Positions 9,200 to 16,566 of a stretch of 64,000 nucleotides of DNA are shown in pieces (positions within the stretch are counted from its first letter, which is position 1; each line of letters opens with the position of its first letter). The position numbers and the translations under genes are program-made. The notes beneath the pieces were generated by a model. The model worked only from the letters and a program-made list of their open reading frames with translations. It searched no databases and was not told the DNA's origin. The stretch is from contig CAWIRE010000001.1 of the NCBI GenBank assembly GCA_963838385.1, positions 806,001 through 870,000 on the forward strand, written 5' to 3'. The DNA comes from DAHUYF01 sp963838385 (GTDB taxonomy: Bacteria; Pseudomonadota; Alphaproteobacteria; ATCC43930; CGMCC-115725).

Positions 9200-10018
9200 A
9201 TGCCTGATGAGGTTTTCAGCGCCGTCGAGCGTCGGCAACTGCTGAAAGGAGTCGGCACGGCTGCGATTGGTGGCGTGACGGCGACCCTTCTCGGACGCAC
9301 GGCGCTCGCAGATGAGAAAAAAGGCGAGACCGTCGGAGAGGGTCCATCGATCTGCGTATTCGATGTCAATGAGACGCTCCTCGATATCGAATTCCTCGCA
9401 CCGCTGTTTCAGCGGCTATTTGGCGATCGCAAGGTCCTGCGCGAGTGGTTCGGACAGCTCATCCTCTATTCGGACGCGATAACGCTGTCGGGCCCGTACA
9501 CGACGTTCTTCACGCTGGGACAAGGTGTTTTGAAGATGCTCGGCACCATCCACAACGTCTCGGTCACCGAGGCGGACGTCGACGAGCTGAGAACGCGCAT
9601 GCTTACGATGCCGGCGCATGGCGATGTGCCTTCCGGGCTCAAGCAATTGAAGGAGGCGGGGTTCCGGCTGGTGACGTGCACCAATTCTCCCCCGGATCCG
9701 AACGCCAGCCCCCTGAAGCATGCGGGCATCGATGGATGGTTCGAGAGATCGTTCAGCATCGATCGGGTTCGGCGCTTCAAACCGGCGCCGCAGGTCTACC
9801 ATATGGTCGCCGAAGAGCTGAATGTACCGCCAAGCGCGATTTGCATGGTGGCCGCGCATGTGTGGGACACCATCGGAGCGCAGAGTGTCGGCTGCTCCGG
9901 AGCGCTTATCGCCAGGCCCGGCAATGCTCCTTTGCCGGTGCGCGGGTTGCCTCAGCCGCAGGTCGTCGCAGCGGATCTCCCCGGCGTAGCCAGCCAAATG
10001 ATCAAGCTTTGGCGTTGA
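9200..10018 (+). CDS. Tat-exported HAD-family protein, haloacid dehalogenase type II-like
   Basis: A 272-residue protein. Residues 10-36 look like a twin-arginine signal (ERRQLLKGVGTAAIGG, then a mild hydrophobic run and ALA cleavage site), so it would be folded before export. The rest is a HAD hydrolase close to L-2-haloacid dehalogenases: motif I FDVNETLLD with nucleophile Asp55, motif II TCTNS, motif III RRFKPAPQVY with the conserved Lys and the Tyr six residues later, and motif IV VAAHVWDTIGA. Compared with known dehalogenases the DxYGT of motif I is DVNET and the SSNxWD of motif IV is AAHVWD, so dehalogenase activity is uncertain; a phosphatase-like or other role is possible. Start ATG 9200 follows GGAG at nine bases. 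Confidence 0.75.
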   Translation: MPDEVFSAVERRQLLKGVGTAAIGGVTATLLGRTALADEKKGETVGEGPSICVFDVNETLLDIEFLAPLFQRLFGDRKVLREWFGQLILYSDAITLSGPYTTFFTLGQGVLKMLGTIHNVSVTEADVDELRTRMLTMPAHGDVPSGLKQLKEAGFRLVTCTNSPPDPNASPLKHAGIDGWFERSFSIDRVRRFKPAPQVYHMVAEELNVPPSAICMVAAHVWDTIGAQSVGCSGALIARPGNAPLPVRGLPQPQVVAADLPGVASQMIKLWR

Positions 10019-10151
10019 TCGGCGGCAAATCGGGCGCGCAGTGTGGTGTCGCGGCGAGCCTGCTCATCGCCGGCGGCATCACGCTGCGTGGCGCCGTCGA
10101 GGGCGACGCGATGAGCGGGGCATGGGGATAGGTCGCACTCGAGGAGTTTGT

Positions 10152-10826
10152 CTACCGGGAACGTTTCCGTGCCTTCCGGATGCGCTTTCGATGGGCGGCC
10201 TGTTTTGCCCTATTGCCGCAAACCGCCATGCTGCACCACCGTCGCGCATGGCCTCGCGTTCGGTCGACGAACAGCAGCGTGCACTCCGGCCCCTCGCACG
10301 CTTTCACGTAAGTGAAGTCCTCGGCGCAGACGAGATCGGCCAGTGATCGCGCGAGCGGAAGGAGCAATGCCTCGGGTGACTGCCAGCGCCGTTGCGAACG
10401 CCAGGCCAGGCCGGACGGGACCGCGTTCTTCCGTCCATGATCATGTTCTCGATCGCTGAGGTGACCGCGAGCAACGATCTGGCCAAACTCCTCGTCGCGC
10501 GCCAATAGCTGATTGAGCGGTTCCAGCTGACGCAGGGCCTTGGGCTCGATCGGCCTGCCCATATGCTTATAGACGAACGGCTTGAACCAGTCCCGCAGCC
10601 CTCGCGCTTGCGCCGCGATGGCGTCAAGTTGACCGGGGAGAGCGTTCCTGCGACAGGCTTCCAACACATCGTCGGGGACCAATCCAGCGTGCTCGAGCCA
10701 GGCGAGAAGGTCCTCCCCGGAGGCAAGCCATTCGACCTTGGTATCGACCGGCACGGCGATCGAGTTCAAGAAGTCCAGTCCCGTATTGTCGGCGATGAAA
10801 AACGGTGGCGGGCGCTTGTCTGTCAT
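10152..10826 (-). CDS. CGNR zinc-finger protein (ABATE domain)
   Basis: A 224-residue protein of the CGNR zinc-finger family, thought to be transcription regulators. The N-terminal 130 residues match the ABATE (stress-induced regulator) domain: it opens with an aspartate/asparagine-rich LDFLNS motif (residues 17-22). The C-terminal 45 residues carry the zinc site: Cys in KACEGPEC, then RRWCSMAVCGNRAK, with the family-naming CGNR followed by a strongly basic tail that should contact DNA. It is convergent with the HAD gene and separated by 133 bases. Start 10826 has only a weak ribosome site. Targets unknown. Confidence 0.8.
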   Translation of the reverse strand: MTDKRPPPFFIADNTGLDFLNSIAVPVDTKVEWLASGEDLLAWLEHAGLVPDDVLEACRRNALPGQLDAIAAQARGLRDWFKPFVYKHMGRPIEPKALRQLEPLNQLLARDEEFGQIVARGHLSDREHDHGRKNAVPSGLAWRSQRRWQSPEALLLPLARSLADLVCAEDFTYVKACEGPECTLLFVDRTRGHARRWCSMAVCGNRAKQAAHRKRIRKARKRSR

Positions 10827-10880
10827 AGGCCGACTATATTGACGCGGTCCGGGACCGCCCGGCGACTGCGGAACCCGCTA

Positions 10881-10975
10881 CATAACCACTAAACCCAGCC
10901 TTGACAAGTTAACGAGTTGGGCCTGTGCCACGTGCGCAACTACTTCGCGCTCGCGAGGGGTCAGTGTTTCGGATC
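10881..10975 (-). pseudogene. fragment of a LuxR-type HTH domain
   Basis: In one minus-strand frame the translation reads SETLTPREREVVAHVAQAQ, which is the unmistakable first helix of a LuxR C-terminal HTH domain (LTxREREVL), then departs into VNLSRLGLVVM and stops. The remaining HTH helices are missing. No open frame upstream encodes the rest of a response regulator; instead a different frame just upstream encodes part of MmgE/PrpD. It is therefore a remnant, not a gene. Confidence 0.55.
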
Positions 10976-11009
10976 GCTCCTGCGGCGCGGCCAACGCGCT
11001 ATCCTCCTC

Positions 11010-11140
11010 TCGCCAGGCGCGGCCCGGTACTCCTCGAACTGTTCCCTGAGCGCCTTGAAGGGTTGCCCCGGAAGCGCCGCGATGGCGCATCCCAGACTGT
11101 CGAGGATGTTGCGCTTGAGGAGGCGCCGGGCTTCCGGCAG
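11010..11140 (-). pseudogene. fragment of an MmgE/PrpD family gene
   Basis: About 42 codons on the minus strand read LPEARRLLKRNILDSLGCAI followed by AALPGQPFKALREQFEEY, which corresponds to the N-terminal helix of MmgE/PrpD (2-methylcitrate dehydratase-like) proteins, normally 450 residues long. Sequence on both sides in this frame is low-complexity and ends at a stop near 10961, so more than 90 percent of the gene is gone. It abuts the LuxR HTH remnant in a different frame; together they look like deletion scars. Confidence 0.55.
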
Positions 11141-11347
11141 CAGTAAAAGCGGCTCCGTTCGCCGAAAAGAAGACGAATACCTTCGAGAGCGAGCGCCAAC
11201 GCTCCGCGAGATGGCCGCCGAAGCCATGCCCGAGAGCATCGCGACTCAGTTCCTATAAGTCGCGGCTGACCGTGAGAGGAGAGCCGCTCGCCTGGAGCAG
11301 GAAATCTCGCAGAGAGGCGGCTGACCTTTGCCGTCACGGGGACAGGC

Positions 11348-11473
11348 TCAGGAACTCTTCGGCGCTTCCGCAGGCTTTGTGCGCTGCCGCCAGTGGTCTG
11401 CCGCGAGCAAAGTGACGGTCGCGATGAGGCCCATCAGCGAGATGATCGCCAAGATCATATCACCATCGTCCAT
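11348..11473 (-). CDS. small membrane protein, 41 aa
   Basis: A short frame beginning MDDGDMILAIISLMGLIATV, with one hydrophobic helix (about residues 6-25) and a charged, Lys/Glu-containing cytoplasmic tail (WRQRTKPAEAPKSS). It has AGGAG five bases before the ATG, so translation is likely. No family recognised. It resembles in plan the 48-residue protein at 17244-17390. Single-helix proteins of this size are common in envelope-stress loci, but no function can be assigned. Confidence 0.5.
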   Translation of the reverse strand: MDDGDMILAIISLMGLIATVTLLAADHWRQRTKPAEAPKSS

Positions 11474-11581
11474 TGGAACTCCTCACTACCAAAAGGGTCC
11501 TGCGCAGCTGAGCGGGGACGCGGCCAACTTCCATTCTAAATATGCGGTCAGAATAGCCATTCCACTATCCTCGGATTCTAC

Positions 11582-11813
11582 TCAGTGGCCCGCCGCGTCC
11601 ACGACGAATTTGAGCATGCGCGCCAGCACGGCCACAAGCCGCTCCGCTCGTTCGGAACCGCCCTCGAAATTGCCAGAACCTTGGTCGGATATCGTCCGCC
11701 AGAGCGAAGGCGAGCATGATCTGCACCGCGGCGTTGGCGGCGAAGGAGCGGCGCTCGCTCTCCTCCGGAGGCGCGCCATCCAACATGATCGACGCGCATC
11801 GCCGTTCCCAACG
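11582..11813 (-). pseudogene. possible decayed small gene, frameshifted
   Basis: Two overlapping minus-strand frames look protein-like in turn: first SIMLDGAPPEESERRSFAAN followed by AAVQIMLAFALADD, then, one frame over, GNFEGGSERAERLVAVLARM followed by LKFVVDAAGH and a stop at 11582. Joined near 11690 they would give about 75 residues of helix-forming sequence. No family is recognised. It could be a genuine short gene with an indel, or chance; the surrounding 11.2-12.0 kb shows nothing else beyond the 41-residue gene at 11348-11473. Confidence 0.25.
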
Positions 11814-12035
11814 GGCACAACCGTCGGCACCCCTGGCAGAGCTGCGGGAAGGCAACGCGCCGTTTCGATTGCGCCGTCGAGACACGGAGGTAAAAATCTT
11901 CGCGCGTGGCGGCGCGACGAGCGCGGCAAGCGGCTGCGCTATGGTTCATTTGAAAGCCGTGGCAAATACGCGTTGGCGATTCAGCGCGGAAAGCCGTCGA
12001 GCATCTTCCGGCGCGGGCGGCAGCCGGGTGATCAG

Positions 12036-12332
12036 CTATTGGCCGCTGGTATTGGGGTGATAGCCGGCGCGCTCGGCATCGTGAAGACAAGCAAATCCGC
12101 CGTTCTTGGTCTGCCCGTACCAGCGCTCCGTGGCGGTGTTGTAAATGCCGCGGCTGGCGACCACCCAGACGACGTCATCATCGCCACAATAAAGCTGCGC
12201 CTGCCGCTCGAACTGGAATGCGGCGATGTCGGGTCGCGCGCTGTTCCTTCGCGCCGGCGGGCTGTCCGCAGCGGCGAGAGGCTCGACGAGAACGACCAAA
12301 AGCATGGATGTCATGAGCAGAAGCCAACGCAT
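12036..12332 (-). CDS. small secreted protein of unknown function
   Basis: A 98-residue protein with a Sec signal (MRWLLLMTSMLLVVLVEPLA, cleavage near AAADS) and a mature domain of about 70 residues. The motif VVWVVASRGIYNTATERWYG with a Cys before and after (YCGDDD and FACLHDAERAGY) is a recurring pattern in small periplasmic proteins of alphaproteobacteria: a short beta sheet probably held by a disulfide, ending with a conserved helix. Function is unknown. AGGAGGAA precedes the ATG at ideal distance. Confidence 0.75.
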   Translation of the reverse strand: MRWLLLMTSMLLVVLVEPLAAADSPPARRNSARPDIAAFQFERQAQLYCGDDDVVWVVASRGIYNTATERWYGQTKNGGFACLHDAERAGYHPNTSGQ

Positions 12333-12429
12333 GTCTTCCTCCTGGCCAGATCGCGAAAAAATCTGCTGTGCAAAGCTGGCTGCGGAGCAACAGCCTTGGA
12401 TTAGAGCGTAGCGACCGCCGGCGGTAGCG

Positions 12430-12443
12430 TCGGAATGTACTCA
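12430..12443 (+). repeat. dispersed 14-mer, copy 1
   Basis: Sequence TCGGAATGTACTCA. It recurs exactly at 16205-16218 (minus) and with one change at 12914-12927 (minus). No copy outside the accessory region was found by eye. It lies in a 340-base gap between two small genes. Role unknown; could be a protein-binding site. Confidence 0.45.
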
Positions 12444-12674
12444 CTTGAGTGTGTCACCGAGGCGGGGATTGCGCCGCCCGCAACATGGCTGGGGTCGCGG
12501 ATCGGTTCTGGAGATCTCCGTGGCAGCGCTGTTGTCGCTCCGCCGGCGGCTGATCGAAAGGGCGATGTGCCCGGCCATCCTGAGTAGATTCCGAGGTTGT
12601 CCCCCGTCCCGACTCCCGCCCACATTAGCTTCAGCCCGTGGGAATTTCCGGCGCGGGGCAGGTAGGAGGAAGCT

Positions 12675-12845
12675 ATGTCGCTGCTACTGATTATCGTATT
12701 GCTTTTCGTGCTCTTCGGCGGCGGCGGCTATTATGGCTATCGCCGGGAGTACTATGGTGGCCGGGGCTTTGGCGGCTTGCTCGGAGCGTTGGTTATCGTT
12801 TGCCTGGTCATTTTTCTGTTCGGCGGCTTCCACACCGGCTACTAG
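12675..12845 (+). CDS. 56-aa glycine-rich membrane protein
   Basis: A small protein with two hydrophobic segments (residues 2-16 and 35-52) separated by a Gly/Tyr-rich loop (GGGGYYGYRREYYGGRGFGG). AGGAGG lies five bases before the ATG. The general plan resembles the DUF3309-type small hydrophobic proteins abundant in alphaproteobacteria, though identity cannot be confirmed by eye. It sits directly upstream of the entericidin-like gene in the same direction, 169 bases apart. Confidence 0.6.
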   Translation: MSLLLIIVLLFVLFGGGGYYGYRREYYGGRGFGGLLGALVIVCLVIFLFGGFHTGY

Positions 12846-12913
12846 CCTTCTGATCGTGGGTTGATTCTGGTCACGATCGGTCGAAGGCCAAGGTAACAGC
12901 TAGATGTGGATTC

Positions 12914-12927
12914 TAAGTACATTCCGA
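12914..12927 (-). repeat. dispersed 14-mer, copy 2
   Basis: Minus-strand sequence TCGGAATGTACTTA, one base different from copies at 12430 and 16205. It lies about 90 bases upstream of the entericidin-like gene, in reverse orientation to it. Confidence 0.45.
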
Positions 12928-13014
12928 ACCTGATCCTTTTTGCCGGGCCGCCGTAAAATCCCCTGACAGACCTGCGTGAGGAATGGCGCTCGCAAGATTT
13001 AGAGGAGACCGACG

Positions 13015-13167
13015 ATGCGTAAAAACCTAGCGGCAATTCTGCTGAGCATCTTGATCGTGTCCGGTGCGACAGCGTTGCTGAGCGCCTGCAACACGACGGC
13101 CGGCGCGGGACAGGACATGTCCGCGGCCGGTCACGCAATTACGGACAGCGCCGAAAAGAACAAGTAA
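13015..13167 (+). CDS. entericidin-like lipoprotein
   Basis: A 50-residue lipoprotein of the entericidin A/B family. It has a basic start (MRKN), a hydrophobic signal, the lipobox LLSAC with the acylated cysteine at residue 25, and a short mature peptide of helix-forming residues ending DSAEKNK, just as in entericidin B. In enterobacteria these small lipoproteins are induced in stationary phase or osmotic stress; in alphaproteobacteria they usually occur as orphan stress genes. AGGAG is present eight to nine bases before the ATG. It stands in a run of short stress-type genes (12.7-13.4 kb). Confidence 0.85.
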   Translation: MRKNLAAILLSILIVSGATALLSACNTTAGAGQDMSAAGHAITDSAEKNK

Positions 13168-13213
13168 GAGAGAAAACGGGCCGACGGAGCCGCTTGGCGT
13201 GGAGGCGTGTGCC

Positions 13214-13393
13214 ATGGCTGAATGGATTGTGAGATATTTGGACCTGGAGACTAACCGTGAGGTGGGGTCGCGCCGCTTGGAAACGCGTGACCAGGCGATC
13301 GGCTTGGCGCTCACCCGTGAGCGCGACCGCTGCGCCATCCGCTCCATCGTCGGGCCGTCCGGTGAAGAACCGTGGCCGCGGGTGAAGGTATAG
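13214..13393 (+). CDS. 59-aa hypothetical protein
   Basis: A small soluble, charged protein starting MAEWIVRYLDLETNREVGSR. Two short beta strands then a helix (RDQAIGLALTRERDR) and a final strand (CAIRSIVGPSG) suggest a compact beta-alpha-beta unit. GGAGG lies eight bases before the ATG at 13214; a GTG 15 bases earlier is in frame but has no site. No known family. It follows the entericidin-like gene by 46 bases in the same direction and could be co-transcribed. Confidence 0.6.
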   Translation: MAEWIVRYLDLETNREVGSRRLETRDQAIGLALTRERDRCAIRSIVGPSGEEPWPRVKV

Positions 13394-13671
13394 CACCGGC
13401 CGCGATTGGTCCGCGCGGCCCGGCGCTTACACGGCTTTAGCCGGGTATCGCAGGCTACCGCCCGGCCACCCTCGATCACATATCGCGGCGTTCGGTGCCA
13501 CGTCTCATCTCACGGCGGAGTGGATCGTCTGCCGCCTCGCTGAACGAACGACCGCATGGCGTTTCCCGTCGCAGGTTCATCGATGACGATACCGCGCGCC
13601 AACATAGCCAGTATGACCGCCGCCTTCAGTCGTCGCATCGTCCTGAGAGATTCCATCGGACTTCCTTCTTA

Positions 13672-13752
13672 CGAACGTCGGGAAAAACGGTCGGCGATTT
13701 TTCTTTGGGCTGCGGAGAGCAGCGATCGTTCCGGCACTGCTGGTATGTGGGA
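13672..13752. repeat. 81-base imperfect direct repeat, copy A
   Basis: Begins ACGAACGTCGGGAA and ends ATGTGGG. By eye about 70 percent identical to 14451-14531, in the same orientation. The two copies flank the lipoprotein gene at 13847-14311. No open frame is conserved between them, so a non-coding element or small RNA is more likely than a gene relic. The rest of 13394-13846 holds nothing else I recognise. Confidence 0.4.
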
Positions 13753-13846
13753 TCGCCAAGGTGCTGGAGCCCTATGCCGGCGCTCACGAACGGCGCCAGG
13801 CGCGGGTCCGCGGCGCCTTGTCGCAACGAGGTATTGCAGCCTTGCC

Positions 13847-14311
13847 TCAGCGGCCACCCCCGTCGTCCGGCACCGCCGCCCGGCCCGTCCTCGGCGGCGT
13901 GGAACTGCCACTCCCCTCGGCCGCATTGTTCTGAACCCTCTTGCTCCACGCGCTGTCCATACGCATCGCATTGAGGATCATGCGATCCCGCGTCGCGCCG
14001 TCGAGGCGCGCGGTCTGCTGCAGTCCCTCGCGCTGCTGGAAGGCGGTGATTCCCTGCGTGGTCTCGGGGCCAGCGATGCCGTCCACCCTGCCCTCATAGA
14101 GACTTTCGCGCTTGAGTTCGCTCTGCGCCTGCCGCACCAGAACCGCCGAAGAGCCCGATGGCTCGCTTCCCGCGACTGGTCCGAAACCGACATCGGCGAG
14201 CTCGCCGACGCCGGTGAGGCTGCCGGTCGCGGCGCGCCGATCCGCGCTGCCGCCGCAGGCTGCCGTCAGCAGTTCCAGGGCAACGACGCCCATCACCAGC
14301 ACTTTGTCCAT
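13847..14311 (-). CDS. lipoprotein with peptidoglycan-binding domain
   Basis: A 154-residue lipoprotein: signal MDKVLVMGVVALELLTAACG with lipobox LTAAC (Cys19), a 35-residue linker, then a PG_binding_1 domain (about residues 55-115) with the pattern VLVRQAQSELKRESLYEGRV and DGIAGPETTQGITAFQQREG, where the DGxxGPxT turn and the hydrophobic helix faces are conserved. The C-terminal 35 residues are Ser/Pro/Gly-rich and probably unstructured. It should tether the envelope to peptidoglycan. ATG 14311 has AGGAGG at good spacing, preferred over an in-frame codon at 14341. Confidence 0.75.
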   Translation of the reverse strand: MDKVLVMGVVALELLTAACGGSADRRAATGSLTGVGELADVGFGPVAGSEPSGSSAVLVRQAQSELKRESLYEGRVDGIAGPETTQGITAFQQREGLQQTARLDGATRDRMILNAMRMDSAWSKRVQNNAAEGSGSSTPPRTGRAAVPDDGGGR

Positions 14312-14450
14312 GACCTTTTCCCTCCTGATGTCCGGTGCCATGCCACGTTGAGGCGCAGTCCTGAATCTGTGCGCCGATTACGTATCAGCGCCAGTGCCTC
14401 TCATGGCCGCCCCAACCATCGTCGATGATGTAGGCGCTCGAGGTTTCCTG

Positions 14451-14531
14451 ACGAACGGCGGGAAGCGATCGGCGATTGTTTCGGCGTCGTTGGCGAGCGG
14501 CGATCCTTCGCGCCATGACCGTGATGTGGGC
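14451..14531. repeat. 81-base imperfect direct repeat, copy B
   Basis: Partner of the element at 13672-13752; starts ACGAACGGCGGGAA and ends ATGTGGG. It lies in the upstream region of the lipoprotein gene. The interval 14312-14761 otherwise holds no convincing gene. Confidence 0.4.
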
Positions 14532-14761
14532 GGAGTAAGGGGGTGGCGCTAGGTTCGGAAACTACCCAGCTCCGCTGCATCGTCGGTCGAGCCGCACGTG
14601 CGGCCTCGGCGCCGGAGACCACCGTTCCCAGCGCGTCGCTGTGCGCGAAATCCGGGTGATGTTGCGCGCGGCGCGACAAGCTGAATTGCAGGCGATTCGC
14701 TCACCGCGGAGAGGAACGAAATCTCAGTCGGCCACGGCTCAATGGAGCCCGACTTCGACAA

Positions 14762-14932
14762 TTCGGTTTCGTGCCTCTCGCATGCCGGGCTCGACGGCAC
14801 CGGGAACTCGCGGTCGCCCACCCAATGCTCGGTGAGCTGGTCGGACGGGATGCCGTCCGCAAGGAAAGCATTGCGCAGGTTGTCGGCGCGGCGCTACGAC
14901 AGGTTCATATTGTAGGGAGCGGTGTTCGGCAA
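14762..14932 (-). pseudogene. OmpA C-terminal domain remnant with nonsense codon
   Basis: The minus strand reads NTAPYNMNLS, a stop (TAG, 14894-14896), then in the same frame RRADNLRNAFLADGIPSDQL followed by TEHWVGDREFPVP. This is the last third of an OmpA-like peptidoglycan-binding domain, where the usual sequence is YNMxLSQRRA followed by a GIP turn and a glycine/charged strand. The stop falls exactly at the Gln codon of LSQRRA, so a CAG to TAG change fits. The domain's N-terminal half is missing. A new gene begins on the other strand at 14949. Confidence 0.65.
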
Positions 14933-14948
14933 TCGTCGGGAGGCTGGC

Positions 14949-15320
14949 ATGAACAAACTGAAGAGGGTAGTGAGCTGCGCTATGGTGCTAGCATGGGCAA
15001 TCGTTATGGGTGGTACCGAAACCAGCGCCGAACAAGCGATCAGACTGCTAACGCCCCCGGTCGATACATGCCGCGCATACACGGCGGCGGTATTTGGCAA
15101 CGACAGGAGCACGCTAGTGGGATTGAGTGGTTGGTTCCTTGGCTTCCTTTCGGGCATGGCACAAGGGACGGGGATTGATTTTCTGCGCAACGAGGATGTG
15201 GAGAAGTTGAATCACCGTCTCTACGACGGCTGTCGCGCACAACCCGATAGGTCACTGTCCATCGCTGCGGAGGAGATAGCCAAAAGCCTCATAGCGAGCC
15301 ACCAGAACCAGCAGCGTTAA
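14949..15320 (+). CDS. small secreted protein, HdeA/Rap1a-like layout
   Basis: A 123-residue exported protein: signal peptide of about 28 residues (MNKLKRVVSCAMVLAWAIVM) then a helical mature domain with two cysteines, one in VDTCRAYTAAVFG and one in YDGCRAQPDRSLSIAAEEI. The central WFLGFLSGMAQG is a pattern typical of small periplasmic proteins that share the HdeA or Rap1a/Tai layout (Cys-helix, WxxGYxxG, C-terminal CxxxP helix). Function unknown; acid-stress chaperone or immunity-like roles are possible by fold only. GGGAGG precedes the ATG by six bases; a GTG-type start at 14922 is less likely. Confidence 0.65.
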   Translation: MNKLKRVVSCAMVLAWAIVMGGTETSAEQAIRLLTPPVDTCRAYTAAVFGNDRSTLVGLSGWFLGFLSGMAQGTGIDFLRNEDVEKLNHRLYDGCRAQPDRSLSIAAEEIAKSLIASHQNQQR

Positions 15321-15407
15321 CGCTCTGACACCACGAACGCGCTCGGACGAACAGTCCGCCTTGTCGAGCATCGCCGCGGGCGCAGCCTCCACGCAGAACG
15401 ATGGTCC

Positions 15408-15608
15408 TTAGGAGCGCCGGCCGAACGGAAGGCCGCGCAGCAGGCGTCGCGCCCAATTCCGTCTGGATGATGCCTGCTTCTTCTGTTCTCTTTCCTGCTC
15501 ACCAAGCATCTCCGCGATCAGTTTGCGTCGTGCCTTTGTGAGCTTCGTTTGCAAGAGCCAGCGATAGCGCTGGATATTCGCCTTTACGATCTTCAGGTTC
15601 TCATTCAT
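15408..15608 (-). CDS. 66-aa basic helical protein
   Basis: A small, strongly basic protein beginning MNENLKIVKANIQRYRWLLQ. It reads as two amphipathic helices (KIVKANIQRYRWLLQTKLTK and RKLIAEMLGEQEREQKK) then an arginine tail. The N-I-x-R-Y-x-x-L-L pattern occurs in short hypothetical proteins of soil alphaproteobacteria. Function unknown. It lies 37 bases after the 97-residue gene in the same direction, so they may share a transcript. Confidence 0.55.
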   Translation of the reverse strand: MNENLKIVKANIQRYRWLLQTKLTKARRKLIAEMLGEQEREQKKQASSRRNWARRLLRGLPFGRRS

Positions 15609-15645
15609 AGCTGGCAATCTGCTTCTGGTACTGCGGTCGGTTGCG

Positions 15646-15936
15646 TCAGCCGGATAATCTCGCGAGATCCTCCAGAATACTGGCGATCAGTTCTTGGCGG
15701 CGCGCAGCCTGAGCGTCAGCGGCGTCGGCGAGCAGTTGAATGAGGTACCGCGCCCTGCCCGCGGCCTCCGGCCAGGTCATCGCTGGAACGACGATGAGAT
15801 ATCTCTCGAACTCCGCTTGGCACTCTTTCAGAGCAGCTTGGTCGCACTGCACCTCGTGGAGCCGTCGACGACTTTCCGTAGCTTTCTGAGCATCCATGCC
15901 CCGGTGCTCATCGAGTTCTACCACGTCGGTTGTCAT
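15646..15936 (-). CDS. hypothetical helical protein
   Basis: A 96-residue soluble protein starting MTTDVVELDEHRGMDAQKAT. It is almost entirely helical, with heptad-like spacing (ALKECQAEFERYLIVVPAM then WPEAAGRARYLIQLLADAAD and RRQELIASILEDLARLSG). The central PAMTWPEAAGRARYL block looks conserved, as in other small alphaproteobacterial proteins. Function unknown. Probably the first gene of a pair with 15408-15608. Confidence 0.6.
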   Translation of the reverse strand: MTTDVVELDEHRGMDAQKATESRRRLHEVQCDQAALKECQAEFERYLIVVPAMTWPEAAGRARYLIQLLADAADAQAARRQELIASILEDLARLSG

Positions 15937-16204
15937 GGCCCTCGCTCCCAAGTGACCTTTAGCGGCGAAGCCTCGCGCTTCTCAAAGCTTCTCGGTCGCC
16001 TCTGCCACGCCCTATCGCCACGGAGGCAGCCTCAGGCGTCCGGGCCGTCTCAGCCTGTCTGACAGCATTGGGAACCGAGTTCGGCCGATGTCGGTCATGT
16101 GGGCACTCGGAAGGCCCTTTGCCACGAAGATCTGTCCAAGGTGATCTCGACGAACGATGCCGCGGTACGGAGCCCGCGGGTGGATCCGTCCTAAACCCCC
16201 GTTC

Positions 16205-16218
16205 TGAGTACATTCCGA
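16205..16218 (-). repeat. dispersed 14-mer, copy 3
   Basis: Minus-strand TCGGAATGTACTCA, identical to copy 1 at 12430-12443. It lies about 270 bases upstream of the small gene at 15646-15936 in the same orientation and about 100 bases before the oppositely oriented gene at 16318. Confidence 0.45.
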
Positions 16219-16317
16219 ATCTTCCATGACCGTCTCGATGCTTGGTACGGTCGAGCGGCGCAATTGGCAAAACAGCTAGCGGCGAGCCTCTCCTTCACCC
16301 CTCATCGCGAGGAAGCC

Positions 16318-16566
16318 ATGCCAAACCTCCCGGACGACGGATTGCGGCCCAGCCGCGTGACGGCGGTCTTCGGAAATACTGCGCTCACCTTCACGCTCTC
16401 GAAGGGTGCCACGCTGGCAGATCTTGCCGATCGCCTGGACCATCCCGGTCGGCTACACAAGGGCACGCCGGTCTCGATCGGCATAAAATTCGTCGCTCGA
16501 CGCAGCGACGAGGCGCCGCCGCGCGACTTTCGGCAATGTCGCGCAGTTCCGCCGCGGCGGCAGTGA
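16318..16566 (+). CDS. hypothetical protein, 82 aa
   Basis: Begins MPNLPDDGLRPSRVTAVFGN and shows beta strands (TALTFTLSKGATLADLADRL) that end with VSIGIKF. The first 60 residues have the feel of a conserved small domain; the last 22 residues (ARRSDEAPPRDFRQCR...) are basic and low-complexity, so the natural end may be near residue 60 and the tail may result from rearrangement. GAGGAA precedes the ATG closely. It overlaps, on the other strand, the frameshifted frame at 16391-16706. Confidence 0.45.
   Translation: MPNLPDDGLRPSRVTAVFGNTALTFTLSKGATLADLADRLDHPGRLHKGTPVSIGIKFVARRSDEAPPRDFRQCRAVPPRRQ

Noticed and set aside
8932..9369. Minus-strand frame of 145 residues before the HAD gene
   Set aside because: Overlaps the start of a well-supported gene; low-complexity Ser/Pro/Arg composition and no ribosome site.
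9200..9400. Possible lipoprotein signal in the HAD protein
   Set aside because: No lipobox cysteine; the twin-arginine pattern fits better.
11328..12404. A 358-residue plus-strand frame across the accessory region
   Set aside because: No family resemblance or codon bias; overlaps two better-supported small minus-strand genes and repeats.
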